DNA from: Candidatus Woesearchaeota archaeon
Lineage (GTDB): Archaea; Nanobdellota; Nanobdellia; Woesearchaeales; UBA12501
Assembly (NCBI GenBank): GCA_016180035.1
Contig: JACPCA010000009.1
Span: 1-32,374, forward strand
DNA length: 32,374 bases
Reading direction: 5' to 3'
Shown here: in pieces, positions 9,371-17,881 of the stretch
Numbering within the stretch: position 1 is the first letter of the stretch
How the letters are laid out: each line of letters opens with the position of its first letter
Made by a program: the position numbers and the translations under genes
The notes under the pieces: generated by a model
What the model was told of the DNA's origin: nothing
Seen by the model: the letters and a program-made list of their open reading frames with translations, nothing else
Database searches by the model: none

Positions 9371-9398
9371 CTTCCTTTTTTATTTTTCTTTTTTATAC
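9371..9398 (+). terminator. T-rich terminator after the stalk operon
   Basis: CCTTCCTTTTTTATTTTTCTTTTTTATAC just downstream of the P1 stop. Confidence 0.6.
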
Positions 9399-9455
9399 GC
9401 CGCTTGGCGCATGAATGTTTGCTGATGATGCTTGACACAATGGCGCAGGATACCA

Positions 9456-10340
9456 ATGGAAACGACACATTCTAAGGATGAAGTATTTGGAAAACTGAGT
9501 GAAGAGCGCAGCGCTATTTCTGAATTACGCAACAAGCTGAACGAGATCAACGCCAAGAAGGAAGCGGCGTACCAGGAAAAAGAGCAGATCTCTAAAAAGA
9601 TTATCAAGATCATCACCGACATCAAGAATTCAAAAACAGTCCGGGACTCCTTTACGAAGCAGGCCAAAGAATCGAAAGAAAAAAGGAGCAGCTTCAATGA
9701 GGAGATACGAAAGAAGATCGAAGAGGTAAAAGCTCTCGAAAAAGAGAAGGACAAGATACGGAAGCAGCTGAAGATCAGGAGCGACCCGTCCAGGATCAAG
9801 CAGGACATGGAAAAGCTCGAATATATCATCGAGACCGAAGCCTTGACCATCCCTGAAGAGAAGCGCGTCATGCAGAAGATCAAGGAAAAAAAGAAAGAAT
9901 ACGAGGAAGCAAAGAAGGGAAGCGATATCTTTGAAAAGGTCCTTGCGCTGAGCAGGGAGCTGGATGCCCTGCGCAAAAAGTCCGATGAGGCGCATAAGCT
10001 GGTGAAGTCCAGTGCATCCGACAGCCAGGAGCGGCATGAGGACATCATTGAGTCGTCCAAGGAGATCCGCGACCTTCGGCAGAAGGAAAAAGAGGCGTTT
10101 GAGAACTTCATGGTGTACAAGAAGCTGTTCATCGAGCTCAACAGCCAGCTCAAGCAGAGGCTCAAAGAAGTTAGCGGGCTGCGGCAAGAGGCTGACCATG
10201 CCCGTGAAGAAAGCGGCCGTGAAAGAAAGAAAAAAACAGACCAGCTCATCCGTGAAAAGCAGGCTGAAGTCAAGAAGAAGTTCGCTCGCGGCGAAAAACT
10301 GACGACAGAAGACCTGATCGCTATGCAGGGCGCGGTGTGA
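9456..10340 (+). CDS. Coiled-coil protein (COG1340-like)
   Basis: Entirely charged coiled coil, ends 'KKFARGEKLTTEDLIAMQGAV'. The antisense 413-aa ORF is interpreted as spurious. Confidence 0.8.
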   Translation: METTHSKDEVFGKLSEERSAISELRNKLNEINAKKEAAYQEKEQISKKIIKIITDIKNSKTVRDSFTKQAKESKEKRSSFNEEIRKKIEEVKALEKEKDKIRKQLKIRSDPSRIKQDMEKLEYIIETEALTIPEEKRVMQKIKEKKKEYEEAKKGSDIFEKVLALSRELDALRKKSDEAHKLVKSSASDSQERHEDIIESSKEIRDLRQKEKEAFENFMVYKKLFIELNSQLKQRLKEVSGLRQEADHAREESGRERKKKTDQLIREKQAEVKKKFARGEKLTTEDLIAMQGAV

Positions 10341-11023
10341 CTGCCCGCAGCCTCCGAACTCTTATGGCCGATCTCCACCGATGGATAAGCGAAAGGTATC
10401 TTCCCGGCGCTGCAGATCCCTCTCTTCTTCAGCAGCAGTTTGTTTCCGGCAGCCCATTCCCTCATATCGTGCTGCATGATTTCCTCCTGCCAGGCAAGGC
10501 AGAACAGCTTCGTGCAGCGCTCTTGGGCGAAACGTGGGGGCTGAAGGATGCTGACCTGTTCCGCTTCCACCAGACAAAAGACATCCGATATTCCGGCAGC
10601 CCGCTCATCAAGGAGTATCATGCTTTTTTTTCGTCACAGGAATTCCGCTCGCTCATCAGCGCAATCACCGGCGTCAGCCCGCTTTCTTCAATCGATGGCT
10701 CTGGCCAGAAATATGCAGGAGGCGACTATCTTCTTCCCCACGATGATCGCTTGGAGGGAAGAAAGATAGCCTATGTGATGAACCTGACCAAGGATTTTAC
10801 AGAGAAGGACGGCGGGCAATTGCAATTCTTTGCTGTTGACGGAAAAACAGGGCATCCTACTGTTGTCGAGCAGTCGTTCGTGCCGGCGTTCAACACGCTG
10901 TTCCTATTCCGCGTCTCAAAAAAGTCGTTTCATCAGGTGGCAGAAGTGGTAGTGCCAGAACATGCTTCAGCTGAACAAAAGCAGAAGGGGCGCTTGTCCA
11001 TTGCCGGGTGGTTCCATGGTTGA
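10337..11023 (+). CDS. 2OG-Fe(II) oxygenase, Tpa1/OGFOD1-like prolyl hydroxylase
   Basis: 'FPHIVLHDFL', 'GDYLLPHDDRLEGRKIAYVMNLT...DGGQLQFF' (HxD), 'FNTLFLFRVSKKSFHQVAEVV' (distal His), 'RLSIAGWFHG' (2OG Arg). GTG start overlapping the upstream stop, or ATG at 10364. Confidence 0.85.
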   Translation: MTARSLRTLMADLHRWISERYLPGAADPSLLQQQFVSGSPFPHIVLHDFLLPGKAEQLRAALLGETWGLKDADLFRFHQTKDIRYSGSPLIKEYHAFFSSQEFRSLISAITGVSPLSSIDGSGQKYAGGDYLLPHDDRLEGRKIAYVMNLTKDFTEKDGGQLQFFAVDGKTGHPTVVEQSFVPAFNTLFLFRVSKKSFHQVAEVVVPEHASAEQKQKGRLSIAGWFHG

Positions 11024-11711
11024 CAAAAGCAATACAAACAAGGATGAAAAGACAGATGCTGATGCGGACGCTATTGCCTGCACGGCCATCAATCCCTATC
11101 AGCTCCTGAAAGAGCCGATCCTACACGCATGGATTGATCCCCAGTACCTTCACCAGCACATTCTTCAAGCGGTCAAGCAGGCGTATCAGGATAATGCGTT
11201 CCAAAGCATCCAGTTGCGGCAGTTTCTCCATCCCCGTCAGTTTGCCCTGCTCCGCGCGAATGTCCGCCAGGCAGGCCTGCAGCAAGAGCTGGTTCCTGAC
11301 ATGCATTCGTTTCATCGCATCCAGTACCGCCTTGCCATGCACCAGTTCGTGAATGCCTTCCGCTCGCTCCCCTTCCAGCAGCTTCTTTCTTTCATCACCG
11401 GAAAAAGAGTGTCGTGCACCAGCATCGACTGGCTGTCGTTTGGCCATCGTGAGTATACCCTTCTCCATGACCAGCTGCAGCAGAAAAAAGGCGTGTACCT
11501 GATGCTGGACTTTGAGTCGCTGGACCAGAGCGCAGGAGGATTCACCTCGATCGTGCAGTCAAAGAAGGGCGAAGAGCTTGGCAGGATCATTCCGGTCGAG
11601 AACAGCGCAACCCTGTTCTGCCTGCCGAAGGATGCGCGCTATTTCACAAAATATGTGAACTATACAGTAAGAATGAAGAGAAGGATCGTGATGGTGGCGG
11701 GGTTTGGGTGA
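11016..11711 (+). CDS. Degenerate oxygenase-fold protein resembling the second (C-terminal) domain of Tpa1/OGFOD1
   Basis: 'HREYTLLHDQLQQKKGVYLMLDFE...GGFTSIV...NSATLFCLPKDARYFTKYVNYTVRMKRRIVMVAGFG' aligns by eye with the upstream gene, but HxD is HDQ and the distal His is lost. ATG at 11016 overlaps the upstream stop by 8 nt. Confidence 0.65.
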   Translation: MVDKSNTNKDEKTDADADAIACTAINPYQLLKEPILHAWIDPQYLHQHILQAVKQAYQDNAFQSIQLRQFLHPRQFALLRANVRQAGLQQELVPDMHSFHRIQYRLAMHQFVNAFRSLPFQQLLSFITGKRVSCTSIDWLSFGHREYTLLHDQLQQKKGVYLMLDFESLDQSAGGFTSIVQSKKGEELGRIIPVENSATLFCLPKDARYFTKYVNYTVRMKRRIVMVAGFG

Positions 11712-11828
11712 GGTGAACGACAGAGTTCTGAAGGCCTGTTGTTGAGTGTGTTGGTCGCTGTTTTTATAGAAAAGTATTTAAATAAGCCCTGCTTATAGTA
11801 AGAAAGTAAGACCATCGGAGGTATTACC

Positions 11829-12077
11829 ATGAATGTTGAAACAGTAAGGATGTCATCAAAAGGGCAAGTCGTGATTCCTCAGGATATACGCGAGGAAGTT
11901 CATGTAGACGAAGGAACCATCTTTGCAGTAGTGGGAACTAAAGATACTATAATCTTAAAAAGGATTACCACGCCCAGCAAAGAAGAGCTTATTAAGGATT
12001 TGGGATTCTTTGCTAAGAAAGCGAAGATGAAACTTCAAGGTAGAGGTGTTACAGAAAAAGACTTGCAGGCGAAGTAG
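11829..12077 (+). CDS. AbrB/MazE-family antitoxin
   Basis: 'VRMSSKGQVVIPQDIREEVHVDEGTIFAVVG'; RBS GGAGGT; TATA TATTTAAATA ~11775-11784. Confidence 0.88.
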   Translation: MNVETVRMSSKGQVVIPQDIREEVHVDEGTIFAVVGTKDTIILKRITTPSKEELIKDLGFFAKKAKMKLQGRGVTEKDLQAK

Positions 12078-12079
12078 TA

Positions 12080-12478
12080 ATGGTCGTTACTTTTGACACA
12101 AATGTATTGCTCTCCGCTACATTGTGGGATGGGAGTGTCGCACAGAAATTATTGTTTGATCTGATTAGACAAGAGATTAAGATATATTCCACTACTGAGA
12201 TTCTTTCAGAATATCAAGAAATTTTGAAACGAGATTTTGATTTCTCTGATGAGGAAGTGTCTGAAATCATGGAGAAAGTTCTCGCATTTGTAACTCTGGT
12301 AAGTCCTAAAACAAAAATAAAGGCAGTGAAAAATGATCCTGATGACGATATAATCATTGAATGTGCTTTTGAATCTGAGTCCAAGTATGTTATCACTTAT
12401 GATAAACATTTGCTGAATCTTAAAGAGTTCAGAGGAATACGAATAATCAGGCCAGAAGAAGCAAGAGCTATCTTGTGA
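12080..12478 (+). CDS. PIN-domain toxin (COG1569-like)
   Basis: 'VTFDTNVLLSA', 'STTEILSEYQEIL', 'NDPDDDIIIECA', 'YVITYDKHLLNL'; 2 nt from the antitoxin. Confidence 0.9.
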   Translation: MVVTFDTNVLLSATLWDGSVAQKLLFDLIRQEIKIYSTTEILSEYQEILKRDFDFSDEEVSEIMEKVLAFVTLVSPKTKIKAVKNDPDDDIIIECAFESESKYVITYDKHLLNLKEFRGIRIIRPEEARAIL

Positions 12479-12485
12479 TGGTGGT

Positions 12486-13208
12486 TTAGGGGGATGCTGT
12501 ATTCCACATTAATTGAAAGAACTTGTCGTACGATTCCGCTGCCTCTTTCTGATGGATAAGCACGCCAAGAGGCTTTTCTGTCCAGACGATGATGCCGATC
12601 ATGTCGTTTCGGATGATGGTTTCCGTCAATGGCTCAAAGCCGGCTTTGGTAAATTTATATTCTGCTTTGGGATATTTGTTGACGTCACACCATGTTTTGA
12701 GGGATTCGTTGAATATGAGTTTTGCCGCGATGCCTTTCTTGGCGCGCAGGGCATGGTACTCCACCCACCACGCATCGCCGAGCATGAGCGAATTGGCTGC
12801 CGAGCCGAAGGTATGGTGTTCAGTGCCTCCTGAGTCAAGAAGTTCCAGGAGGAGCTCTTTAATCCCTTTTATCCCCCGGAATGCGATGATCTCCGGCTTC
12901 TCCCTGGTGTATTTTTGCTTGAGGAGAAGCTCTGGAAGGATGTCCTCAAATCGCTGTTTCTTTTCATTGATGAAATCGATGATGTGTTTTGGATTGGCTG
13001 CCTGGTAATGGTTGACCTTGCCTTCCTTGACGAAGGTGACAAACCCTTTTTCGACGAGCTTGTTCAGCGTGAGGTGAACGACAGAGTTTTGAAGCCCGGT
13101 CTTATCGAGGATCGGTCCTGCTGTTGCCGTGCCAAGCTCAAGAAGGGCAAGATAGATACGGATTTCTGCGTTGGTGAGGCCAAGATCTTCGAGCGGCTTA
13201 GTGTCCAT
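12486..13208 (-). CDS. TrmB-family transcriptional regulator
   Basis: 'MDTKPLEDLGLTNAEIRIYLALLELGTATAGPILDKTGLQNSVVHLTLNKLVEKGFV...GKVNHYQAANP'. Leaderless start at 13208 supported by TATA at ~13231-13241. Confidence 0.88.
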   Translation of the reverse strand: MDTKPLEDLGLTNAEIRIYLALLELGTATAGPILDKTGLQNSVVHLTLNKLVEKGFVTFVKEGKVNHYQAANPKHIIDFINEKKQRFEDILPELLLKQKYTREKPEIIAFRGIKGIKELLLELLDSGGTEHHTFGSAANSLMLGDAWWVEYHALRAKKGIAAKLIFNESLKTWCDVNKYPKAEYKFTKAGFEPLTETIIRNDMIGIIVWTEKPLGVLIHQKEAAESYDKFFQLMWNTASP

Positions 13209-13250
13209 TATCTTTTTGATGGTGGTGAGGTATATTAATATTTCTATATG

Positions 13251-13268
13251 TCCTCCAAGATTGGAGAA
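13251..13268. promoter_or_regulatory. Palindromic operator candidate TCCTCCA-AGAT-TGGAGAA upstream of the TrmB-like gene
   Basis: Same half-sites and spacing as 14702-14719; immediately upstream of the TATA box. Confidence 0.55.
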
Positions 13269-13333
13269 CATTTTTGGTGGTGAATAACGATATAGAAATG
13301 AGTTAAAAAGATGGGGATGAGATGAAGAAAGAA

Positions 13334-14593
13334 TCAGTTTTTCCTGTTTTCGTCCAGCAGCCATTTCCAGAGGGGGAGATATACCACGTCTCCATGCAAG
13401 CCAAACCATTCCGCTTTCTCTGTTCCTTCCTGATCCTTCGTCAATATCAAGAGATCTTTACAATTCAATTCACTTCCTGCTTTTAAGAGAGCTCGAACTT
13501 CTCTCATTTTCGTTTTCTCACTTCCAGCATCCATGCAAACTTGGATAAGCTGCGTCACGCTTTGCCCTTCTTTGATCACGAAATCAACTTCTTCATCTTT
13601 TTTGCTCTTCCAGTAAAAGACCTGGCATTTCCCTTGTATCTCCAATTTTTTTAATTCAATGGCAACTATATTCTCGTAGAGCTTACCCGTGTTGGAAGAG
13701 AAGGAAACTGTTTTTGCCTGGATCATGCCAGTATCAACACTATACACTTTTTTTGGTGTCGTGAGCCTTTCTCTTGCCTTAAACGAAAACCGTTGGACAT
13801 AAAAAAAGAGAAAAGCCTCTTCTAAGGCATGAAGGTATTTTTGGAGCGCAATGATGCTTTTTATCCCGGTGATCTTACAAAGAGTGTTGTAAGAAAGTTC
13901 ACTTGCGGCACTCGAAAAAAGGCACTGGGTTAAGCGATCAATAGCTTGCACTGACCTGATATTCCATCGTTTGACGATATCCTTGTAGAGAATATTGTTA
14001 TAAAGGGTCGCGAGGTATTCTCTCCCCTCGATATTCTTTACCACTTGTTCTGGGAATCCTCCTTGCTGAAGATACTTCTGCAATTCCTGCTGGATCTCAT
14101 AAGATATCATCTGCTTTTTTTTTCGTTGGATGAACTCGCGAAAAGAAAATGGAAAAACAACAATCTGCTGATGCCTCCCGGTGAGGTGGGTTGCTAATTC
14201 CCTGCTAAGAAGGTTGGCATTGCTTCCGGTAACAAATAGTTGGTATCCCTGCCGTTGAAGGCGATTGACGAAAAGCTCCCAACGCGGGAGATTTTGGATT
14301 TCATCCAAAAGAAGAGCTGCTGGCTTTTGATAGATGTCTTCAATCTCTGTTATTATCTCCTGATAATCTGATACGGTAACCAGTTCTTCATCATCAAAAT
14401 TACAGTATCCAAAGGAACCGCCTTGCTGCTGAAGGCAATGAACGGCAAAGGTTGACTTTCCTGCTCTCCTCGGGCCGATCAATACCTTTATGAGGCCTTC
14501 TCCCGAAGGGAATGCAATACTTCGCTCAATGTATTCTTCTTGGAGCTTTTTGGCAAGCTCGCGTTGCTGAAGGAGGAGACGATCACGGATCAT
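13334..14593 (-). CDS. AAA ATPase with DUF4143-type C-terminal region
   Basis: 'IGPRRAGKSTFAVHCL', 'LLLDEIQNLPRWELFVNRL', 'LFVTGSNANLLSRELATHLTGRH', 'FPFSFREF', C-terminal nuclease-like 'YENIVAIELKK...VFYWKSKKDEEVDFVI'. Confidence 0.9.
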   Translation of the reverse strand: MIRDRLLLQQRELAKKLQEEYIERSIAFPSGEGLIKVLIGPRRAGKSTFAVHCLQQQGGSFGYCNFDDEELVTVSDYQEIITEIEDIYQKPAALLLDEIQNLPRWELFVNRLQRQGYQLFVTGSNANLLSRELATHLTGRHQQIVVFPFSFREFIQRKKKQMISYEIQQELQKYLQQGGFPEQVVKNIEGREYLATLYNNILYKDIVKRWNIRSVQAIDRLTQCLFSSAASELSYNTLCKITGIKSIIALQKYLHALEEAFLFFYVQRFSFKARERLTTPKKVYSVDTGMIQAKTVSFSSNTGKLYENIVAIELKKLEIQGKCQVFYWKSKKDEEVDFVIKEGQSVTQLIQVCMDAGSEKTKMREVRALLKAGSELNCKDLLILTKDQEGTEKAEWFGLHGDVVYLPLWKWLLDENRKN

Positions 14594-14701
14594 TCATTTA
14601 GGCATATGACTGGTATTTATAAATGTTTTTATTATACCTTACAAAAGTAGCTATTTTTTGCAACTATATCTGTAGAAAACAGCTAAAAATTGGTAATTTT
14701 A

Positions 14702-14719
14702 TCCTCCATTTTTGGAGAA
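14702..14719. promoter_or_regulatory. Palindromic operator candidate TCCTCCA-TTTT-TGGAGAA upstream of the signalling cassette
   Basis: 5 bp upstream of the TATA-like TTTATATA (14725-14732). Confidence 0.55.
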
Positions 14720-14807
14720 TAAATGTTTATATAGTTTCTATGTTGTTACTGTTTAATAATAAATAATAAGGTGTCTGGTTTGTATGAAATGGAAGGAGGT
14801 AATGAAA

Positions 14808-15785
14808 ATGAACGAAGAACTAACAAGAATCGCTCGAGAATTTGCTGAAAGGTGGGCAGTACATCATGTAGTACATACACCTGAGACAGTCCAACAGTTT
14901 GCAGACTTAACAGCACGAGTCGTAGAACAAACCGAAGGTACATGTCTGGATATGTTTATGCAAATGGGAATGCATGGTGCAATCCTGACGAGATTGATGA
15001 AGAGTGCAAGCTACGAACCAAGACAGGAACCAATCGCTGAAGTGAGAATGAATATTTCCGATGATGTGATGCGAAATGCAATGCGTGCTCCAGCAAGAAT
15101 GCGTTGGGATATTCCAAATTTACCAGAAGGTTTCTTTAATGGTTCTGGCAGGGTTGAATACGCATGCCGAGTACCTGCAGATTATCGGGCATATGTTGAA
15201 ACAGTGGAAAGTTTTGTGAATGACTTGGCACAAAGGAGGGTGGTCACATCACAAGAACCACCGGATCGTTGGAGTGGAGAATACTCTAGACGATTTCATC
15301 TTAGCGTGAACCAGGATCCTCTCCCGGAAATGTCTTCTGTTGCGAGAATTGTGACCGAAGCTTTACAAAATGGAACCCCGATAGGAGAAACTGAACCAAG
15401 GACTCCCAGAATGGGCTTTGTCAGATACAATGCAGGGCAAGGAAGGGTTGGAATAGTCGCTGATCTTGGCTATCTGCTCACAAAAGGCAAGGATATCTAT
15501 ATTGTCAACAGTGATGGAGAGTTCATCATGGACGAGAATAAACAGGTAACAAGAGCGCTTGACGTGCCAGAACAAACTTGCTTCGGCTGTAGCCACCGAA
15601 TGAATGTCTACTTGGCAAGAGACTTGGAGAAGACTATTGCAGGGCAGAACCTAAATGGCAGAAGGGTCTTTTTTGTAGGAAACTGCGGCGATGATGGCAA
15701 TGATGTACCAGAAGCTATTGACATGCTGAAAAGCAGAGGAGCCACAGTCTATGGCTTTGCGAAAGAAGCAGAAGGATTTTTGTAA
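14808..15785 (+). CDS. Hypothetical protein, first gene of a three-gene cassette
   Basis: GGAGGT at 14795-14800 is correctly spaced for the ATG at 14808 (14802 also possible); no recognised family. Confidence 0.75.
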   Translation: MNEELTRIAREFAERWAVHHVVHTPETVQQFADLTARVVEQTEGTCLDMFMQMGMHGAILTRLMKSASYEPRQEPIAEVRMNISDDVMRNAMRAPARMRWDIPNLPEGFFNGSGRVEYACRVPADYRAYVETVESFVNDLAQRRVVTSQEPPDRWSGEYSRRFHLSVNQDPLPEMSSVARIVTEALQNGTPIGETEPRTPRMGFVRYNAGQGRVGIVADLGYLLTKGKDIYIVNSDGEFIMDENKQVTRALDVPEQTCFGCSHRMNVYLARDLEKTIAGQNLNGRRVFFVGNCGDDGNDVPEAIDMLKSRGATVYGFAKEAEGFL

Positions 15786-15837
15786 TTTTTTTACTTTTTT
15801 TAGCGAGAAGATAAAAAAATGGAAGGAGGTAAAGCAA

Positions 15838-16419
15838 ATGGAATACATATTAATGCGACACGCGAATGATGACGGGCTTAATGATACCTACTGTAAAATA
15901 AGAGATTTGGCAAGTAGAAATGGGGTAACATTAGACCGTGCATCTATACTGGAAAGAATGACAAGTTTAGCAGTTGATCCAAGTAATGCATATGTTCATC
16001 CCGAAGTAATTGAAATTGCTCGGCAAAGAGAAGAGAGACGCCAAGAACTTCTAAGGCAACACCCCGATATTCAGTTTGAAAACCGGAATGTACTTGCCGA
16101 AACTGCCGGGAGAATTAATCAAAGAGTTTCTGGTCGGCCTCTCACCATTGCATACAATAATGCGCTAAGAACAGAATTTACTGCTCTGGCTATTGCTCGA
16201 ATTACTGGCGGGAATTTGATAGCCGGAGAATTGGAAGAAGCTGGACAGGTTTACCAATGGATGCGCAATCATGCAGGAGAAGATGGTTTAAGTCTTGTAG
16301 TTACCCATGAGCCTGCAATTAGGAGAATAACTGGAATATGGGGGCAAATTCCACACTCAAGCGCATATTTTGTAGGAAGATTAGAAAATGGAAGAATAAC
16401 AGATTTTCAAGAGGTATAA
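15838..16419 (+). CDS. Divergent histidine phosphatase superfamily protein
   Basis: 'EYILMRHANDDG' (RHG-type motif), 'LTIAYNNALRTEFTALAI', 'SLVVTHEPAIRRITG' (second catalytic His). RBS GGAGGT at ~15825-15830. Confidence 0.75.
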   Translation: MEYILMRHANDDGLNDTYCKIRDLASRNGVTLDRASILERMTSLAVDPSNAYVHPEVIEIARQREERRQELLRQHPDIQFENRNVLAETAGRINQRVSGRPLTIAYNNALRTEFTALAIARITGGNLIAGELEEAGQVYQWMRNHAGEDGLSLVVTHEPAIRRITGIWGQIPHSSAYFVGRLENGRITDFQEV

Positions 16420-16424
16420 CTAAA

Positions 16425-16853
16425 ATGGTAAACATATTAATCGTTGAAGATCAAAGCGGGCCGTTAGAAGCTCTGGAATTTGCTGTTAAAACAGTTTTTC
16501 CAACATATTCCCAAGAGTTCCACTACGATACTGCTCGATGTTATGAAGATGCTCAAAAGATGATTTCAAATAGGTATGACTTCGTACTTTTAGACCATCA
16601 AATGCCGATTAGGAATGTAGGAAATCTTGAAGATACTGATTTTGATAGCTTTACAAGATCTTTAAAGCCTGTCGGATACTCTCTCATTGATAAAATTAAA
16701 GAACAAAATCCAAAAACAGTTGTGATAGGTACTTCTTCGCGTTCCTCATCAGAACTAAAAGGTCAACCTGCACCTGATTATGTAATGAGCAAGATATGGA
16801 ATACGTCAGAAAGAGATTTGGATAATATCCTATCAAAAATTAATGCAAGATAA
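16425..16853 (+). CDS. Stand-alone response-regulator receiver (REC) protein
   Basis: 'ILIVEDQ', 'YDFVLLDHQMP', 'TVVIGTSS', 'DYVMSK': acidic pocket, phospho-acceptor Asp, Thr/Ser and Lys positions all present. Confidence 0.82.
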   Translation: MVNILIVEDQSGPLEALEFAVKTVFPTYSQEFHYDTARCYEDAQKMISNRYDFVLLDHQMPIRNVGNLEDTDFDSFTRSLKPVGYSLIDKIKEQNPKTVVIGTSSRSSSELKGQPAPDYVMSKIWNTSERDLDNILSKINAR

Positions 16854-16937
16854 GAATCATCTTTTTTACAGCGACCCCGTAAAGAAGTTGAAGCGTGCTT
16901 TTATCATCAAAAAACTAGCGCAAAAAATAACTTCCCC

Positions 16938-16995
16938 TCAAACAAACGAGAAGAACACTTTCTGCACCAGAAACACCAGCATGAACAGCGTGATG
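16938..16995 (-). pseudogene. Duplicated 3' end of the membrane protein gene 17882..18151
   Basis: 57/58 identity between 16938-16995 and 17882-17939; encodes the same C-terminus FITLFMLVFLVQKVFFSFV (here YITLF...). Confidence 0.7.
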
Positions 16996-17045
16996 TACAG
17001 GTGCAAGTCAGCTATGGCAAGAAGGTAGTTTTGTTGATCTGGAAA

Positions 17046-17309
17046 GGCTCTGTCCCGAATGTTAGGAATGGCACTGCTGCCTAGCGTAGTCATCCATTGC
17101 CCGTCAATGAATGAAAAACTCGGTATCACTGCCAGTTATATATGCTGACGAAGCGCAGCAGTGCCATTCCGCTCCTGAACTGGGCGGTGCTGCTGCGCTC
17201 TGTTCGCGTTTATTACCCGACCGTGTACCGAGTATCCATGCATTGGCTGGAAAACTCGGGCACGGCGTTCGGCAGCAGCACCGCCCAGTGGGAGATTCGG
17301 GACAGAGCC
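17046..17309. mobile_element. MITE-like element, copy A (264 bp)
   Basis: 15-bp perfect TIR GGCTCTGTCCCGAAT/ATTCGGGACAGAGCC; flanked by perfect 9-bp direct repeat ATCTGGAAA (17037-17045 and 17310-17318); internal palindromes 17065-17080/17155-17170 and 17179-17196/17272-17289. Confidence 0.85.
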
Positions 17310-17354
17310 ATCTGGAAATAAACATTTATAAAGCCAATGTGTTTATTGATTCTT

Positions 17355-17756
17355 ATGGCAGAGATAGCCTACCCAACGACAGAGAAGATTATCGAATATA
17401 ATCTTCTTGCTTTGGAACTTATAAAAGTCAAAAAAGCAGATAAACCAGAAGTCCTGAGTAGAAGCAAGATAACAGAAGTTATCCGCAACTGCGAAGACAA
17501 CGATGGCGATGTCTATGACAAAGCTGTTGTACTGCTGAAGGGGCTTATCCAGAAGCATCCATTCGCAAGCGGCAACAGAAGAACTGCGTTTATAACGACA
17601 AAAGATTTTATACTCGCCAATTCCCACACGCTTGGCATCAAAGATGACCCAAGCGCTGCAAGAGTAATGCAGGGAATACGAGAAAATTATTATTCACATG
17701 ACGAAATCAAGGAGTGGCTGAACCATGGAAAAATCAAAAAATTTACAAGACAATGA
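17355..17756 (+). CDS. Fic/Doc-family protein
   Basis: Fic-type motif 'HPFASGNRRTAF', 'MAEIAYPTTEKIIEYN' N-terminus; leaderless start supported by TATA CATTTATAAAG at ~17323-17332. Confidence 0.85.
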   Translation: MAEIAYPTTEKIIEYNLLALELIKVKKADKPEVLSRSKITEVIRNCEDNDGDVYDKAVVLLKGLIQKHPFASGNRRTAFITTKDFILANSHTLGIKDDPSAARVMQGIRENYYSHDEIKEWLNHGKIKKFTRQ

Positions 17757-17847
17757 GCGATATGAAATCGTTGTAGAAGAAATCGAAAGCTTCAAAAAAT
17801 TGATTCACGGCCATAAAAAATTGCTTGAAGCAATCGGAAACCTCTAA
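17725..17847 (+). CDS. 40-aa small protein overlapping the Fic/Doc gene; candidate antitoxin/partner
   Basis: Own translation: MEKSKNLQDNERYEIVVEEIESFKKLIHGHKKLLEAIGNL; overlaps the Fic/Doc 3' end by 32 nt in another frame; amphipathic charged helix. Confidence 0.55.
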   Translation: MEKSKNLQDNERYEIVVEEIESFKKLIHGHKKLLEAIGNL

Positions 17848-17881
17848 TTCTGAAAAGGCGATAAAAATATTGAAACCACCA

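Noticed and set aside
9380-10621. 413-aa minus-strand ORF
   Set aside because: Antisense to the coiled-coil gene and oxygenase start; Ser/Phe/Leu-rich low-complexity translation typical of the complement of Lys/Glu-rich coding DNA.
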